From positions 1,178,001-1,242,000 of the forward strand of contig CP006668.1 of the NCBI GenBank assembly GCA_000471925.1: a stretch of 64,000 bases of DNA, given 5' to 3'. Each line of letters opens with the position of its first letter. Position 1 is the stretch's first letter. A program made the position numbers and the translations under genes. Below the pieces are notes generated by a model, which searched no databases, had not been told where the DNA came from, and saw only the letters and a program-made list of their open reading frames with translations. This DNA is from Ralstonia pickettii DTP0602. GTDB taxonomy: Bacteria; Pseudomonadota; Gammaproteobacteria; Burkholderiales; Burkholderiaceae. Of the stretch, positions 51,842 through 60,303 are shown one piece after another.

Positions 51842-52258
51842 TTAGTGTGGCGTTTTCTGTTGCTCGATGTACTGGCGCACTATCTCTATGGGTGCGCCGC
51901 CGCAGCTTCCGGCGAAATAGGACGGTGACCATAGCGCACCGCCCCACAGCTTCTTGCGGATACTGGGATACCGTTTTTGCCGGATCATGCGACTGGACAC
52001 GCCCTTGAGGCTGTTCACCAGCGACGATACGGAGACTTTGGGAGGATAGTTCACCAGCAGGTGTACATGGTCGTCCTCGCCATCGAACTCGACCAGCTCG
52101 GATTCGAAGTTTTGACACACGCTGGCGAAGATGTCGCGCATGTCGTCCAAGATTTCCTTTGTGAACACGTCGCGCCGATATTTGGTCACGAAGACCAAAT
52201 GCACATGCAATAGAAAAACGCAATGGCGACCGTGTCGGATGTCTCTGTTCGTGCTCAT
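51842..52258 (-). CDS. tnpA: IS200/IS605 family transposase TnpA (HUH/Y1)
   Basis: A 138-residue Y1 transposase. The HUH metal-binding motif is in DHVHLLVNYPP and the catalytic tyrosine lies in IEIVRQYIEQQ. The N-terminal HVHLVFVTKYRRDVF block and KGVSSRMIRQ match the family. It works on single-stranded DNA by peel-and-paste transposition. The ATG at 52258 starts the conserved N-terminus. The gene looks intact and may act in trans, although this copy has lost its right end. Confidence 0.88.
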   Translation of the reverse strand: MSTNRDIRHGRHCVFLLHVHLVFVTKYRRDVFTKEILDDMRDIFASVCQNFESELVEFDGEDDHVHLLVNYPPKVSVSSLVNSLKGVSSRMIRQKRYPSIRKKLWGGALWSPSYFAGSCGGAPIEIVRQYIEQQKTPH

Positions 52259-52280
52259 AGGCCAACTGTACAATGGACCG

Positions 52281-52436
52281 ATGCAGCGCCTCCAAGCCTT
52301 CAAGTTCGAACTGATGCGATCCGGTGAACAGCAGTGCGACATGCGCCGCTTCAGTGGATCGTGCCGGTTCGTCTACAACAAGGCGTTGGCATTGCAGAAG
52401 GAAAACTACGAGGCGGGCGGCAAGTTCATCGGATAA
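52281..52436 (+). pseudogene. TnpB (IS605-type RNA-guided nuclease) N-terminal fragment
   Basis: The frame reads MQRLQAFKFELMRSGEQQCD and then RFSGSCRFVYNKALALQKEN, which is the usual TnpB N-terminus, and stops after 51 codons where about 350-400 are expected. None of the RuvC catalytic residues or the zinc finger is present. It is a dead fragment of the tnpB that was divergent from the tnpA at 51842. Confidence 0.75.
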
Positions 52437-52916
52437 GACAGCAACCCATACCTACAAGCCAAAGCCCTTCAATTTACCCCGGCATCCGGGCGGTGTTCAT
52501 ATAAGGATGTCAAATGCCATTCCTGTACGGCGACGACATGCGGTATGGCGGCGGCATCGGCAAGGCAACTCCGGCGTCAGCGACTTGCGGCGATATTTGG
52601 TCACGAAGACGATATGCAGCTTGAGGTTTTCGACGGCATGCGCGTTCGACTGATTGCCCAGTTCCATACTTGCGCTCGGCAGTTCCGCTGGTAAAGTGTC
52701 CTGATGCAAACCGGATATCGATTCCGCTGTTATCCCACGCCAGCGCAGCAGGCCATCCTGGGCATGGCGGCTTCGGCAGGTAGTGGCAGAGCGAGCGATG
52801 CTAACCCCCGCATGTAACGGAATGCTTAAGATGTGGCATCGCGGTCGTGCTAAGGTAGTAGCAACCCGCCGGCGTGCCGGCATCCACCCCCAACCGTCAT
52901 ATCCACGTATCCAGCC
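52437..52916. other. Insertion-scrambled intergenic region
   Basis: These 480 bases hold no intact gene. Up to about 52565 the sequence is unassigned. A second IS200/IS605 remnant follows (52565-52765), and the last 150 bases are the likely promoter region of the ABM gene. The fragment MPFLYGDDMRYGGG at 52513 could be part of an older gene but is too short to name. Confidence 0.4.
52565..52765. mobile_element. Second IS200/IS605 remnant: tnpA and tnpB 5' fragments
   Basis: On the minus strand from 52666, the frame MELGNQSNAHAVENLKLHIV continues FVTKYRRKSLTPEL, a TnpA N-terminus, and then loses similarity near 52570. On the plus strand from 52703, MQTGYRFRCYPTPAQQAIL is a TnpB N-terminus of another subgroup and breaks near 52760. 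The two starts are 36 bases apart and divergent, so this is the centre of a different IS605-type element with both ends lost. Confidence 0.65.
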
Positions 52917-53207
52917 ATGATCAAGGAAATCGCACAACTCACCATCAAGCCCGGCATGGACAAGCAATTCGAGCAGGGCGTGAGCCAGGCCACGCCGCTG
53001 TTCCTGCGCTCGCGCGGCTGCCACGGCGTGCAGCTGTTCCGCTCGATCGAACAGCCGGAACAATACACGCTGGTGGTCGAGTGGGAGACGGTGGACGACC
53101 ATATGGTCCACTTCCGCGAATCGCCCGAGTTCCAGCAGTGGCGCGCCCTGGTGGGCGAAACCTTCGCCGCGCCGCCCAATGTGCACCATGTCGCCAAGGT
53201 CCAGTAA
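52917..53207 (+). CDS. Antibiotic biosynthesis monooxygenase (ABM) domain protein
   Basis: A 96-residue single-domain ferredoxin-like protein: IKEIAQLTIKPGMDKQFEQG, GCHGVQLFRSIEQPEQYTLVVEWETVDDHMVHFRESPEFQQW. Such small ABM proteins form dimers. Some are quinol monooxygenases or heme-degrading enzymes, but many have no known reaction. The heme-ligand asparagine of IsdG types is not evident. The stop is 9 bases before the PssA-like start, so the two are probably co-transcribed. Confidence 0.83.
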   Translation: MIKEIAQLTIKPGMDKQFEQGVSQATPLFLRSRGCHGVQLFRSIEQPEQYTLVVEWETVDDHMVHFRESPEFQQWRALVGETFAAPPNVHHVAKVQ

Positions 53208-53216
53208 GCGCGCGCC

Positions 53217-53855
53217 ATGAACACGCGGCCGGAGCGCCCCCGCCATTTTTCGATGCTGCGCGAGCTGCAGCTCGCCGATGTCTTTACGCTGGGCAACGCG
53301 GCGTGCGGCATGGGGTCGGTGTTCTTCGCCATGTTCTACGTCGCCGACCAGCGGCTGGCGCATTTCTTCACGGCCGCGGCGCTGGCGCCGCTGGCCTTTA
53401 TCTTCGACGTGCTGGACGGCCGCATCGCGCGCTGGCGCCATGCGCATTCCGCGCTGGGGCGTGAGCTGGACTCGCTTGCCGACGTGATCTCCTTCGGCGT
53501 CGGGCCCGCCACGCTGGCCTTTGCCGCCGGCATGCGCGGCGGCTGGGACCTGGCCGTGCTGATCTACTTTGTCTGCTGCGGCGTAAGCCGGCTGGCGCGC
53601 TTCAACGTCACCGCCGAGTCGCTGGCCGCGGGCAGCGACAGCGGCAAGGTGGCGTACTTCGAAGGCACGCCGATCCCGACCAGCGTGCTGCTGACCGCCG
53701 TGCTGGCCTGGTGCGCGTGGGTGGGGCGCCTCGGCGGCGACCTGCCGGGCGGCGCCTGGCAGCTGGGGCCTGCGGTGCTGCATCCGCTGGTGCTGCTGTT
53801 CGCGCTGTCGGGCACGCTGATGGTCAGCAAGACGCTGCGCATCCCGAAGTTCTGA
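53217..53855 (+). CDS. CDP-alcohol phosphatidyltransferase, PssA-like
   Basis: A 212-residue membrane protein with about six helices. The CDP-alcohol phosphotransferase signature DG-x2-AR-x8-G-x3-D-x3-D is complete in the stretch from FDVLDGRIARWRHAHS to ELDSLAD. The start LRELQLADVFTLGNAACGM is typical of phosphatidylserine synthase type II. It would make phosphatidylserine from CDP-diacylglycerol and serine in the inner membrane. Whether it is the main PssA of the genome or a second copy cannot be told here. Coupling to an ABM gene is unusual. Confidence 0.82.
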   Translation: MNTRPERPRHFSMLRELQLADVFTLGNAACGMGSVFFAMFYVADQRLAHFFTAAALAPLAFIFDVLDGRIARWRHAHSALGRELDSLADVISFGVGPATLAFAAGMRGGWDLAVLIYFVCCGVSRLARFNVTAESLAAGSDSGKVAYFEGTPIPTSVLLTAVLAWCAWVGRLGGDLPGGAWQLGPAVLHPLVLLFALSGTLMVSKTLRIPKF

Positions 53856-53883
53856 GTCAAGCGCTGGCGCCCGCGCACCACTA

Positions 53884-55188
53884 TCACGCGCGGGCCGGCT
53901 CCGTCGCGGCAGCCGCCCTGGAGCGGCTGACCATGAGCGCCAGCAGCGCCGCCACCATGCAGGCCGCACCCGCGGCATACAGCGCCGGCGTGTAGGTCAG
54001 CAGCAGCGTGCGGCTCATGCCCGCACCAAACGCCGCCACGGCCGCGCCGATCTGGTGGGCCGCGAAGATCCAGCCGAACACCATCGGCGCGCGTTCGCGT
54101 CCGAAGGCCGTTGCCGCGAGCTTGACCGTGGGCGGCACGGTGGCGATCCAGTCCAGCCCGTAGAACATCGCAAACACCGACAGGCCATACAGCGTGAAGG
54201 TCGAATGCGGCAGCCAGAACAGCGACAGGCCGCGCAGCCCGTAGTACCAGAACAGCAGCTTGCGGCTGTCGTAGCGGTCGGACAGCCAACCCGACAGGAT
54301 GGTGCCGATGAAGTCGAACGCGCCCATCATCGCCAGCGCGGAGGCGGCGGGCACTGGGCCCATGCCGAAGTCGCCGCACAGCGCGATGAAGTGGGTCTGG
54401 ATCAGCCCGTTTGTGCTCAGGCCGCAGATAAAGAAGGTGCCGGCCAGGATCCAGAAAGTCTGGGTGCGGGCGGCGTCGCGCAGCACTGTGAAGGGCCCGC
54501 GCAGGGTGAAGGGCGGGACGGGCGCGGGGGTGGACGGCACGGGTGCAGCGGCCGGGACTTCGCCAAACGCAGCCAGGCCGACGTCGGCCGGCCGGTTTCG
54601 CATCAGGCCGAGCACCAGCAGCGCCAGCGCCGCGCAGGCAACCAGCACCGGGATCACGGCCACGCGCCAGCCCATATGCTCGATCAGCCAGGCCGCCACC
54701 GGCAGGAACGCCAGCTGCCCCGTGGCCGCACTGGCCGTCAGGATGCCGATCACCAGCCCGCGCCGCGCGCTGAACCAGCGGTTGGCCACCACGGCGGCCA
54801 GCACCAGCGCGGTCATCCCGGAGCCGACGCCAAGCATCAGGCCCCAGGCGATGAAGAGCTGCCACAGTTCGGTCGATACCGTCGCCAGCGCCATGCCGCC
54901 GGCGATCAGCGCGAGCGCGGCGCAGACCACGTTGCGTACGCCGAAACGCTCCATCAGGATGGCCGAGAACGGTGCCATCAGCCCGAAGAGCGCGAAGCGG
55001 AAGGCCAGGATCGACGAGATCTGGTCCGTGTTCCAGCCCATCTCCCTGGTCAGCGGCGTGAGGAAGGCACCGGGCAGGCCGAGCGCGGCCGAGGTGGTGA
55101 GCATCACCAGGAAGGTGAGGGCGGCGACCAGCCACGCGTAGTGGATGCCGCGCCGGTCGAGCCGGCTGGAGAGGGCTTGCGCAAACAT
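53884..55188 (-). CDS. MFS transporter, monocarboxylate/oxalate-formate antiporter group
   Basis: A 434-residue major facilitator with 12 predicted helices and a proline-rich central loop (PAAAPVPSTPAPVPPFTLRG). The N-terminal RGIHYAWLVAALTFLVMLTT, the loop-2 region MERFGVRNV and the second-half GWLSDRYDSRKLLFWYYGLR fit the OFA/MCT-like group, which moves small carboxylic acids. The substrate cannot be given. It is convergent with the PssA-like gene. The TetR gene at 55310 reads the same way 121 bases upstream. Confidence 0.83.
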   Translation of the reverse strand: MFAQALSSRLDRRGIHYAWLVAALTFLVMLTTSAALGLPGAFLTPLTREMGWNTDQISSILAFRFALFGLMAPFSAILMERFGVRNVVCAALALIAGGMALATVSTELWQLFIAWGLMLGVGSGMTALVLAAVVANRWFSARRGLVIGILTASAATGQLAFLPVAAWLIEHMGWRVAVIPVLVACAALALLVLGLMRNRPADVGLAAFGEVPAAAPVPSTPAPVPPFTLRGPFTVLRDAARTQTFWILAGTFFICGLSTNGLIQTHFIALCGDFGMGPVPAASALAMMGAFDFIGTILSGWLSDRYDSRKLLFWYYGLRGLSLFWLPHSTFTLYGLSVFAMFYGLDWIATVPPTVKLAATAFGRERAPMVFGWIFAAHQIGAAVAAFGAGMSRTLLLTYTPALYAAGAACMVAALLALMVSRSRAAAATEPARA

Positions 55189-55309
55189 TGGAGTCTCGGG
55201 ATCGGTGGTTGCGGGTTGGGGCGTTAGAAAAAGACAAGACGGGGCCCTCCCGCTGCCCTTGATGGCAGCGGGTGGTTAAGTTTGCTTGGGAAAAAACGCT
55301 GCTGTGGCG

Positions 55310-55903
55310 CTAGGCGGTACTGCCCAACAGGCGCGTTCGTACCACCTTCAGCATTTCATCGGAGACGGGATCGCCATCCGTGGCGCGAGCCAGCGTGAGG
55401 GCGCCGATCAGCACCGCCATGCGCACCAGCGCTTCTTCGTGGCGCACTTGCGGGTCATCCGATTCCACGGTCTTTGCCATGCTCCCCGCCATCTCCTTGA
55501 AGCCTTCCAGGTAGGCCTGGCGCACGGGCTTGTCGCCCGGTTCGCGCGCGACATCCACGGCCAGTGCCGCGGCGGCGCAACCGACGCCGGGGTGGGTGCG
55601 ATGTGCGGCACTCAAATAGGGCTCAATCAGGCTGGCGAGCATGGCCTTGCGGTCGTCGCCGGCGCTGTCGATGCGGCGTGCCCAGCGCGTGTTCGATTCT
55701 TCGAAGGCACGCCGGCATGCCTGTGCCGCCAGCTCATCCTTGGACGAGAAATGGCCATAGAAGCCGCCATGCGTAAGTCCCGCGCCTGCCATCAGTTCGG
55801 CCACGCTGACGCCGTTCAGACCGCGTTCGCGGAACAGCCGCGACGATGCCTGTTCGATCGCTTCGCGGTTCCTTTCGACTTGCTCGCGTGATGCGCGTGC
55901 CAT
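55310..55903 (-). CDS. TetR family transcriptional regulator
   Basis: A 197-residue TetR protein. The DNA-binding domain is at about 10-57 (IEQASSRLFRERGLNGVSVAELMAGAGLTHGGFYGHFSSKDEL) and an all-helical effector domain (TetR_C, AcuR/NemR-like group) fills the rest. It is divergent from an SDR gene at 56056 across 152 bases that contain an AATAGATG dyad. Together they form a typical regulator-target pair for a reactive aldehyde, ketone or quinone response. The effector is an inference. Confidence 0.9.
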   Translation of the reverse strand: MARASREQVERNREAIEQASSRLFRERGLNGVSVAELMAGAGLTHGGFYGHFSSKDELAAQACRRAFEESNTRWARRIDSAGDDRKAMLASLIEPYLSAAHRTHPGVGCAAAALAVDVAREPGDKPVRQAYLEGFKEMAGSMAKTVESDDPQVRHEEALVRMAVLIGALTLARATDGDPVSDEMLKVVRTRLLGSTA

Positions 55904-55963
55904 GTGAGGTCCTCCTCGAATTCCTGCCTTGACGCCAGTTTAGATGATGGCCATACTTTATTC

Positions 55964-55987
55964 AATAGATGTCATGCGTCATCTATT
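55964..55987. promoter_or_regulatory. Candidate TetR operator, AATAGATG dyad
   Basis: AATAGATG and CATCTATT form a perfect inverted repeat with an 8-base spacer, in the AT-rich centre of the gap between the divergent TetR and SDR genes. Its place and symmetry fit an operator for both genes. Confidence 0.6.
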
Positions 55988-56055
55988 CAAAGTGTTGTGT
56001 TCGTCATGCCAATGCCGGCAGGCGGTTTTGGCTTCCCATTCAGGAGTGATCAGTC

Positions 56056-56823
56056 ATGCAGAATCTTTTTGACCTTGGCGGCCGTGTCGCCGTTATCACC
56101 GGCTCCACCCGCGGCATGGGCCTGGAAATGGCCCGCGCCCTCGGCGCGGCCGGCGCCACCGTGGTGGTGTCCGGGCGCGACGGCGACGCCGCGAGAGCCG
56201 TGGCCGGCCAGCTGGAAGCGGAGGGCATTCGCGCCACCGGCATCGCCTGCGATATCGCCGACGTGGACAGCGTGCGCGCGTTCGCGGAGCAGGCGCTGGC
56301 CGCTTACGGGCGTGTCGATGCGCTGGTGCTGAATGCCGCCGCCAGCGGCGCGCCCGGATCGTTGCTGAGCCAGGGGCCAGAGGTGTTCGATGCCGCGATG
56401 GCGGGCAACGTGCGCGGCAACCTCGTGCTGGTGAACGCGCTGGCGCCGCAGATGCTTGCGCGCGGCGATGGCTCGATCACGTTCATGTCCAGCATCGCGG
56501 CCAGGCGCGGGTCGGCTTACCTCGGCATGTACAGCATCACCAAGGCCGCCACCGACCAGGCCGTGCGCAGCCTGGCGCTGGAGCTGGGGCCGTCGGGCAT
56601 CAATGTGAACGCGATCAACCCGGGACCGGTGCGTACCGAGTTCTCGCGCGAAGCGCTGTGGGGCGACCCTGAGCGCGAGGCGCGGCTGGCTGCCAGCATT
56701 CCGATGCGCCGGATCGGCGAAGCCAGGGATGTGGCGGGGCTGGCGGTGCTGCTGTCGTCGCCTGCCGGCCGTTTTATCAACGGGCAGAGCATTGGCGTGG
56801 ACGGCGGGTTGTCGGTGCAGTAA
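56056..56823 (+). CDS. SDR family oxidoreductase
   Basis: A 255-residue classical short-chain dehydrogenase. The NAD(P) motif is TGSTRGMG, the structural motif is LVLNAAASG, the catalytic Ser is in FMSSIAARRG, the Tyr-Lys pair is in YSITKAA, and the C-terminal cap FINGQSIGVDGGLSVQ matches the fabG-like group. It is divergent from and probably repressed by the TetR protein at 55310. The ATG at 56056 follows AGGAGTGATC. The substrate is unknown. Confidence 0.9.
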   Translation: MQNLFDLGGRVAVITGSTRGMGLEMARALGAAGATVVVSGRDGDAARAVAGQLEAEGIRATGIACDIADVDSVRAFAEQALAAYGRVDALVLNAAASGAPGSLLSQGPEVFDAAMAGNVRGNLVLVNALAPQMLARGDGSITFMSSIAARRGSAYLGMYSITKAATDQAVRSLALELGPSGINVNAINPGPVRTEFSREALWGDPEREARLAASIPMRRIGEARDVAGLAVLLSSPAGRFINGQSIGVDGGLSVQ

Positions 56824-56858
56824 CAGCGAGCCCCGGCGACCGGGGCTGTCTGACTGGC

Positions 56859-57806
56859 TCAGGCCGCCACTTCGCCGGCGCGCGACGCGCGCCGGATCAT
56901 CTGCGGCGGCTGCCCATAGGCGCGCAGGAACGCGCGCCGCATGCGCTCCCGGTCGCCAAAGCCGGTTTCGCGGGCGATCACATCGACCGGGTGCCGGCCC
57001 GATTCCAGCATCAGCCGCGCCGCTTCCAGCCGCAGGTGCTCGACTGCCTTGGCCGGCGACTGCCCGGTCTCCGCACGGAAAGCGCGGCTGAACTGCCGCG
57101 CGCTGAGATTGGCCGCGCCTGCCAGTTGCTCGACCGACAACTCGGTCTGCAGGTGCCGCTTGGCATAGTCCAGCGCGGTCTGGATGCGGTCGGAGCGCGG
57201 CTGCATTTCCAGCAGGGCCGAGAACTGCGATTGGCCGCCCGCGCGGCGGTGATACACCACCAGTTTGCGCGCCACCTGGCGTGCGCAGTCGGGGCCGAGG
57301 TCTTTCTCGACCAGTGCAAGCGCCAGGTCGATGCACGCCGTCATCCCGGCCGACGTCCACACCGGCCCGTCGACGATAAAGATGCGGTCCTCTTCCAGCT
57401 TGACGTTCGGGTACTCCTGCCGGAAGCGCGCGGCGAAAAACCAGTGCGTAGTGGCGCGCCTGCCATCGAGCAGTCCCGCTTGCGCGAGGTTGAACGCGCC
57501 TGTACAGGTCGAAGCCATGCGCCTGGATGTGCGCGCCGCGCGCCGCAGGAACGCGATCACGGCGTCCGGCGTTTCGATCATCTCGTTGTCGCCCACGACC
57601 AGCACCGTGTCGAAACGGCGCCGCCCGAATGGCTCGGTGGCCACGGAGAACCCCGCCGAACTGGTCACGGGCCCGCCGTGCTCGGACAACAGCACCACCT
57701 CATAGGTCTTGCTGCCCGCCGTGATATTGGCGAACTCGAACACGGTCGTCACCGCCAGGTTCATCACCTGGAAGCCGGGATAAAGGACGATTCCGACGCA
57801 AAGCAT
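56859..57806 (-). CDS. GlxA-type transcriptional regulator (DJ-1/PfpI plus AraC domains)
   Basis: A 315-residue protein. The DJ-1/PfpI-like domain covers about 1-185 (GIVLYPGFQVMNLA, FDTVLVVGDNEM, ASTCTGAFNLAQAGLLDGRRATTHW). The AraC helix-turn-helix pair covers about 215-310 (LSVEQLAGAANLSARQFSRAFRAETGQSPAKAVEHLRLEAA, VIARETGFGDRERMRRAF). It is divergent from the SDR gene at 57926 and is its likely regulator, a frequent pairing in this group. It starts at the ATG at 57806. Confidence 0.9.
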   Translation of the reverse strand: MLCVGIVLYPGFQVMNLAVTTVFEFANITAGSKTYEVVLLSEHGGPVTSSAGFSVATEPFGRRRFDTVLVVGDNEMIETPDAVIAFLRRAARTSRRMASTCTGAFNLAQAGLLDGRRATTHWFFAARFRQEYPNVKLEEDRIFIVDGPVWTSAGMTACIDLALALVEKDLGPDCARQVARKLVVYHRRAGGQSQFSALLEMQPRSDRIQTALDYAKRHLQTELSVEQLAGAANLSARQFSRAFRAETGQSPAKAVEHLRLEAARLMLESGRHPVDVIARETGFGDRERMRRAFLRAYGQPPQMIRRASRAGEVAA

Positions 57807-57925
57807 GCTGTTCTCCAGTGGATGTCCTGAATGGTGGCATATATGACATTTGAGTCAAGCCATTATCCGCCTATTCTGGCTCCAACGCAGGCGGCAAGGA
57901 TGCCGCAGCACATTGGAGAACTTTC

Positions 57926-58744
57926 ATGCATGACACGACACACAAGGGCACGGCCCTGATCACCGGCGCTTCCTCTGGCATCGGCGCCATCTACGCCCAG
58001 CGCCTGGCGCGCCGCGGCTACGACCTGATCCTGGTCGCGCGCAACCGCGAACGGCTCGACACGCTCGCCAATGACCTGAGCGACGCCACCGGGCGTGCCG
58101 TCGAAGTGGTCCAGGCCGATCTCGGCAAGTCGTCCGACGTGCGCCGCGTGGAAGACATCCTGCGCACCGACGCGAGCATCACCATGCTGGTCAACAACGC
58201 GGGCGTGGGCGGGGCAGGGCCTCTGCTCGCCTCCGAGCCGGACAAGATGGAAGCGATGATCGGCCTGAACGTCACCGCACTGACGCGCCTGACCTACGCG
58301 ATCGCGCCGAAATTCGTCGAGCGCGGTAACGGCACCATCATCAACATCGCATCGATCGTGGCGGTGGCCCCGGAAGTGCTCAATGGCGTCTATGGCGGCA
58401 CCAAGGCCTTTGTGCTGGCATTCAGCCAGTCGCTGCACCATGAACTGGCCGACAAGGGCGTGCGGATCCAGGCGGTCTTGCCGGGTGCGACGCGCACCGA
58501 GTTCTGGGACGTGGCAGGGCATGCGGTCGACAACCTGCCGCAGGAAATCGTGATGGACGCCGACGACCTCGTCGACGCCGCACTCGCCGGCCTCGACCAG
58601 GGGGAACTGGCCACGATTCCATCGCTGCCTGACCTGGCGGACTGGCAGGCCTTCGAATCGGCACGTCTTGCGCTGGCGCCCAAGCTGTCGCGCAGCAAGC
58701 CGGCCGATCGCTACGGGGTGGGGGCGGGCACACGGGCGGCCTGA
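57926..58744 (+). CDS. SDR family oxidoreductase (YdfG/DltE-like)
   Basis: A 272-residue short-chain dehydrogenase. The cofactor motif is TGASSGIGAIYA, then RNRERLDTLA, NNAGVGG, the catalytic segment INIASIVAV, YGGTKAF (Tyr-Lys) and VLPGATRTEFWD. It belongs to the classical NADP-preferring type, judged by the basic RNR after strand 2. The divergent GlxA-type gene is the probable regulator. The ATG at 57926 follows GGAGAAC. Confidence 0.9.
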   Translation: MHDTTHKGTALITGASSGIGAIYAQRLARRGYDLILVARNRERLDTLANDLSDATGRAVEVVQADLGKSSDVRRVEDILRTDASITMLVNNAGVGGAGPLLASEPDKMEAMIGLNVTALTRLTYAIAPKFVERGNGTIINIASIVAVAPEVLNGVYGGTKAFVLAFSQSLHHELADKGVRIQAVLPGATRTEFWDVAGHAVDNLPQEIVMDADDLVDAALAGLDQGELATIPSLPDLADWQAFESARLALAPKLSRSKPADRYGVGAGTRAA

Positions 58745-58864
58745 ATGTGCATACATATGAAGACGCCTTCAGCACGTTGAAGCAATTTCCCGTATTGTCT
58801 TGGACTGTGAATCGCCACGGTCCCTGAAGTCTGCAACCGGCCGTGGCGGCAACCGGTAAAGACA

Positions 58865-60259
58865 GTGCCCAATACAGCGCCCCTCCAGTCCGCGTCCGTC
58901 GCCGGCGCGGACACCGCCATGACCTCGCGCGAGCGCCGCGGCATGGCCGCCATGCTCATCGCCGTCGCGCTCGCCACCCTCGATACCGCCATCGCCAATA
59001 CGGCGTTGCCATCGATCGCGGCCGACCTGCAGGCCACGCCGGCGGCGTCCGTGTGGGTGATCAATGCTTACCAGCTGGCGATGGTGTCGACGCTGCTGCC
59101 GTTCGCGGCACTGGGAGGCGTCGTCGGTCATCGGCGCATCTACCTCGGCGGGGTGATGCTGTTTATCGCCGCCTCGGTCATATGCGCGCTGGCGTGGTCG
59201 TTGCCGACGCTGGCGGCGGCGCGGGTGCTGCAGGGCATCGGCGCCGCGGCGATCATGAGCGTCAACACGGCATTGATCAGCGCGATCTTCCCGATGCACC
59301 GGCTCGGGCGCGGGCTTGGGTTGAATGCGCTGGTGGTAGGCGTCTCGTTCGCGGTGGGCCCGACCGTGGCGTCGGTGATCCTGTCGTTCGGCACGTGGCC
59401 GTGGCTGTTCGCCGTCAACCTGCCGATCGGCCTGCTGGCGCTGGCGATGGCGCGCGGCTCGCTGCCGCAGACACCGCGCAGCACGCATGGCTTCGATCGC
59501 GTGACCGCGGTGCTTAACGTGATTGCCTTTGCGGCGCTGATCTTTGCGTTGGGCGAGGGTGCGCAGCGAGCGCCGCTGCACGAGTCGCTGGCGGCGGCGG
59601 GCATTTTTGTGGTCGCGTTCGGGCTGCTGTTGTGGCGTGAGCGTGGGCACCCTGCGCCGATGCTGCCGGTGGACCTGTTCAAGCGGCCGATGTTTGCGCT
59701 GTCCACGCTGACCGCGGTGTGCTCGTTTGCCGCGCAGGGGCTGGCCTTTGTGTCGCTGCCGTTTTATTTCCAGCATGTGCTCGGGCGCGGGCAGGTTGAG
59801 ACCGGCTTCCTGCTGACGCCATGGTCGGTGGTGGTGGCGCTGATCGCGCCTATCGCCGGGAGGCTGTCGGATCGCTATCCGCCTGGGTTGCTTGGGGGTG
59901 TCGGGCTGGCGGTGATGAGTGCCGGGATGGTGTCGCTGGCCTTGCTGCCGGCCAATCCCAGTGCGCTGGATATCGGCATCCGCATGTGCATTTGCGGGGC
60001 CGGCTTTGGTTTCTTCCAGTCGCCCAATCTCAAGGCGCTGATGTCCAGCGCGCCGCGGGAGCGCAGTGGTGGTGCCAGTGGGGTGATTGCTACGGCGCGG
60101 TTGTTGGGGCAGGCGACGGGGGCGGCGTTGGTGGCGCTTTGTTTTGGCATTGGCGGGGCGCATGGGCCGGGGATGGCGCTGGCGCTGGGGGCGGGGTTTG
60201 CTGGGGTGGGAGCGGTGGCTAGCTGGTTGCGGTTGGCGATGGCGGATCCGAGGGACTAG
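58865..60259 (+). CDS. MFS transporter, DHA2 (EmrB/QacA) family
   Basis: A 464-residue drug:proton antiporter-like protein with 14 predicted helices. The motif-D1 region is ALATLDTAIANTALPSIAADL, motif A is LGGVVGHRRIYLGG, and motif C is VVGVSFAVGPTVASVI. The GTG at 58865 and the ATG at 58919 (MTSRERRG) are both possible starts, and the longer form is given. Codon choice drifts in the last 350 bases, with many GGG and TTG codons, but the frame stays open and similarity continues. A TetR gene follows 77 bases after the stop and may regulate it or the next gene. Confidence 0.86.
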   Translation: MPNTAPLQSASVAGADTAMTSRERRGMAAMLIAVALATLDTAIANTALPSIAADLQATPAASVWVINAYQLAMVSTLLPFAALGGVVGHRRIYLGGVMLFIAASVICALAWSLPTLAAARVLQGIGAAAIMSVNTALISAIFPMHRLGRGLGLNALVVGVSFAVGPTVASVILSFGTWPWLFAVNLPIGLLALAMARGSLPQTPRSTHGFDRVTAVLNVIAFAALIFALGEGAQRAPLHESLAAAGIFVVAFGLLLWRERGHPAPMLPVDLFKRPMFALSTLTAVCSFAAQGLAFVSLPFYFQHVLGRGQVETGFLLTPWSVVVALIAPIAGRLSDRYPPGLLGGVGLAVMSAGMVSLALLPANPSALDIGIRMCICGAGFGFFQSPNLKALMSSAPRERSGGASGVIATARLLGQATGAALVALCFGIGGAHGPGMALALGAGFAGVGAVASWLRLAMADPRD

Positions 60260-60275
60260 GTCCGAATGACGGTCC

Positions 60276-60303
60276 TTGCGTTTTGTATCGATCGATCTAT
60301 AAT
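60276..60303 (+). promoter_or_regulatory. Promoter of the TetR gene overlapping its operator
   Basis: TTGCGT at 60276-60281 and a perfect TATAAT at 60298-60303 are 16 bases apart. The left arm of the TTTTGTATCGATCG dyad fills the spacer. The start codon is at 60337. Confidence 0.6.

Larger units (their letters stand above)
51773..52436. mobile_element. IS200/IS605-type element, right part lost
   Basis: The left boundary is a hairpin-forming end (CCTCGCCCT and AGGGCGAGG, with a duplicated CCCTTCAGGG inside, 51773-51802). The element holds an intact tnpA on the minus strand and, 22 bases away, the first 51 codons of a divergent tnpB. The rest of tnpB and the right end are missing. Divergent tnpA/tnpB order is typical of the IS605 group. 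Confidence 0.7.

Noticed and set aside
52281..52436. TnpB as a working RNA-guided nuclease or guide-RNA system
   Set aside because: Only 51 N-terminal codons remain, without the RuvC residues, zinc finger or right-end guide RNA region.
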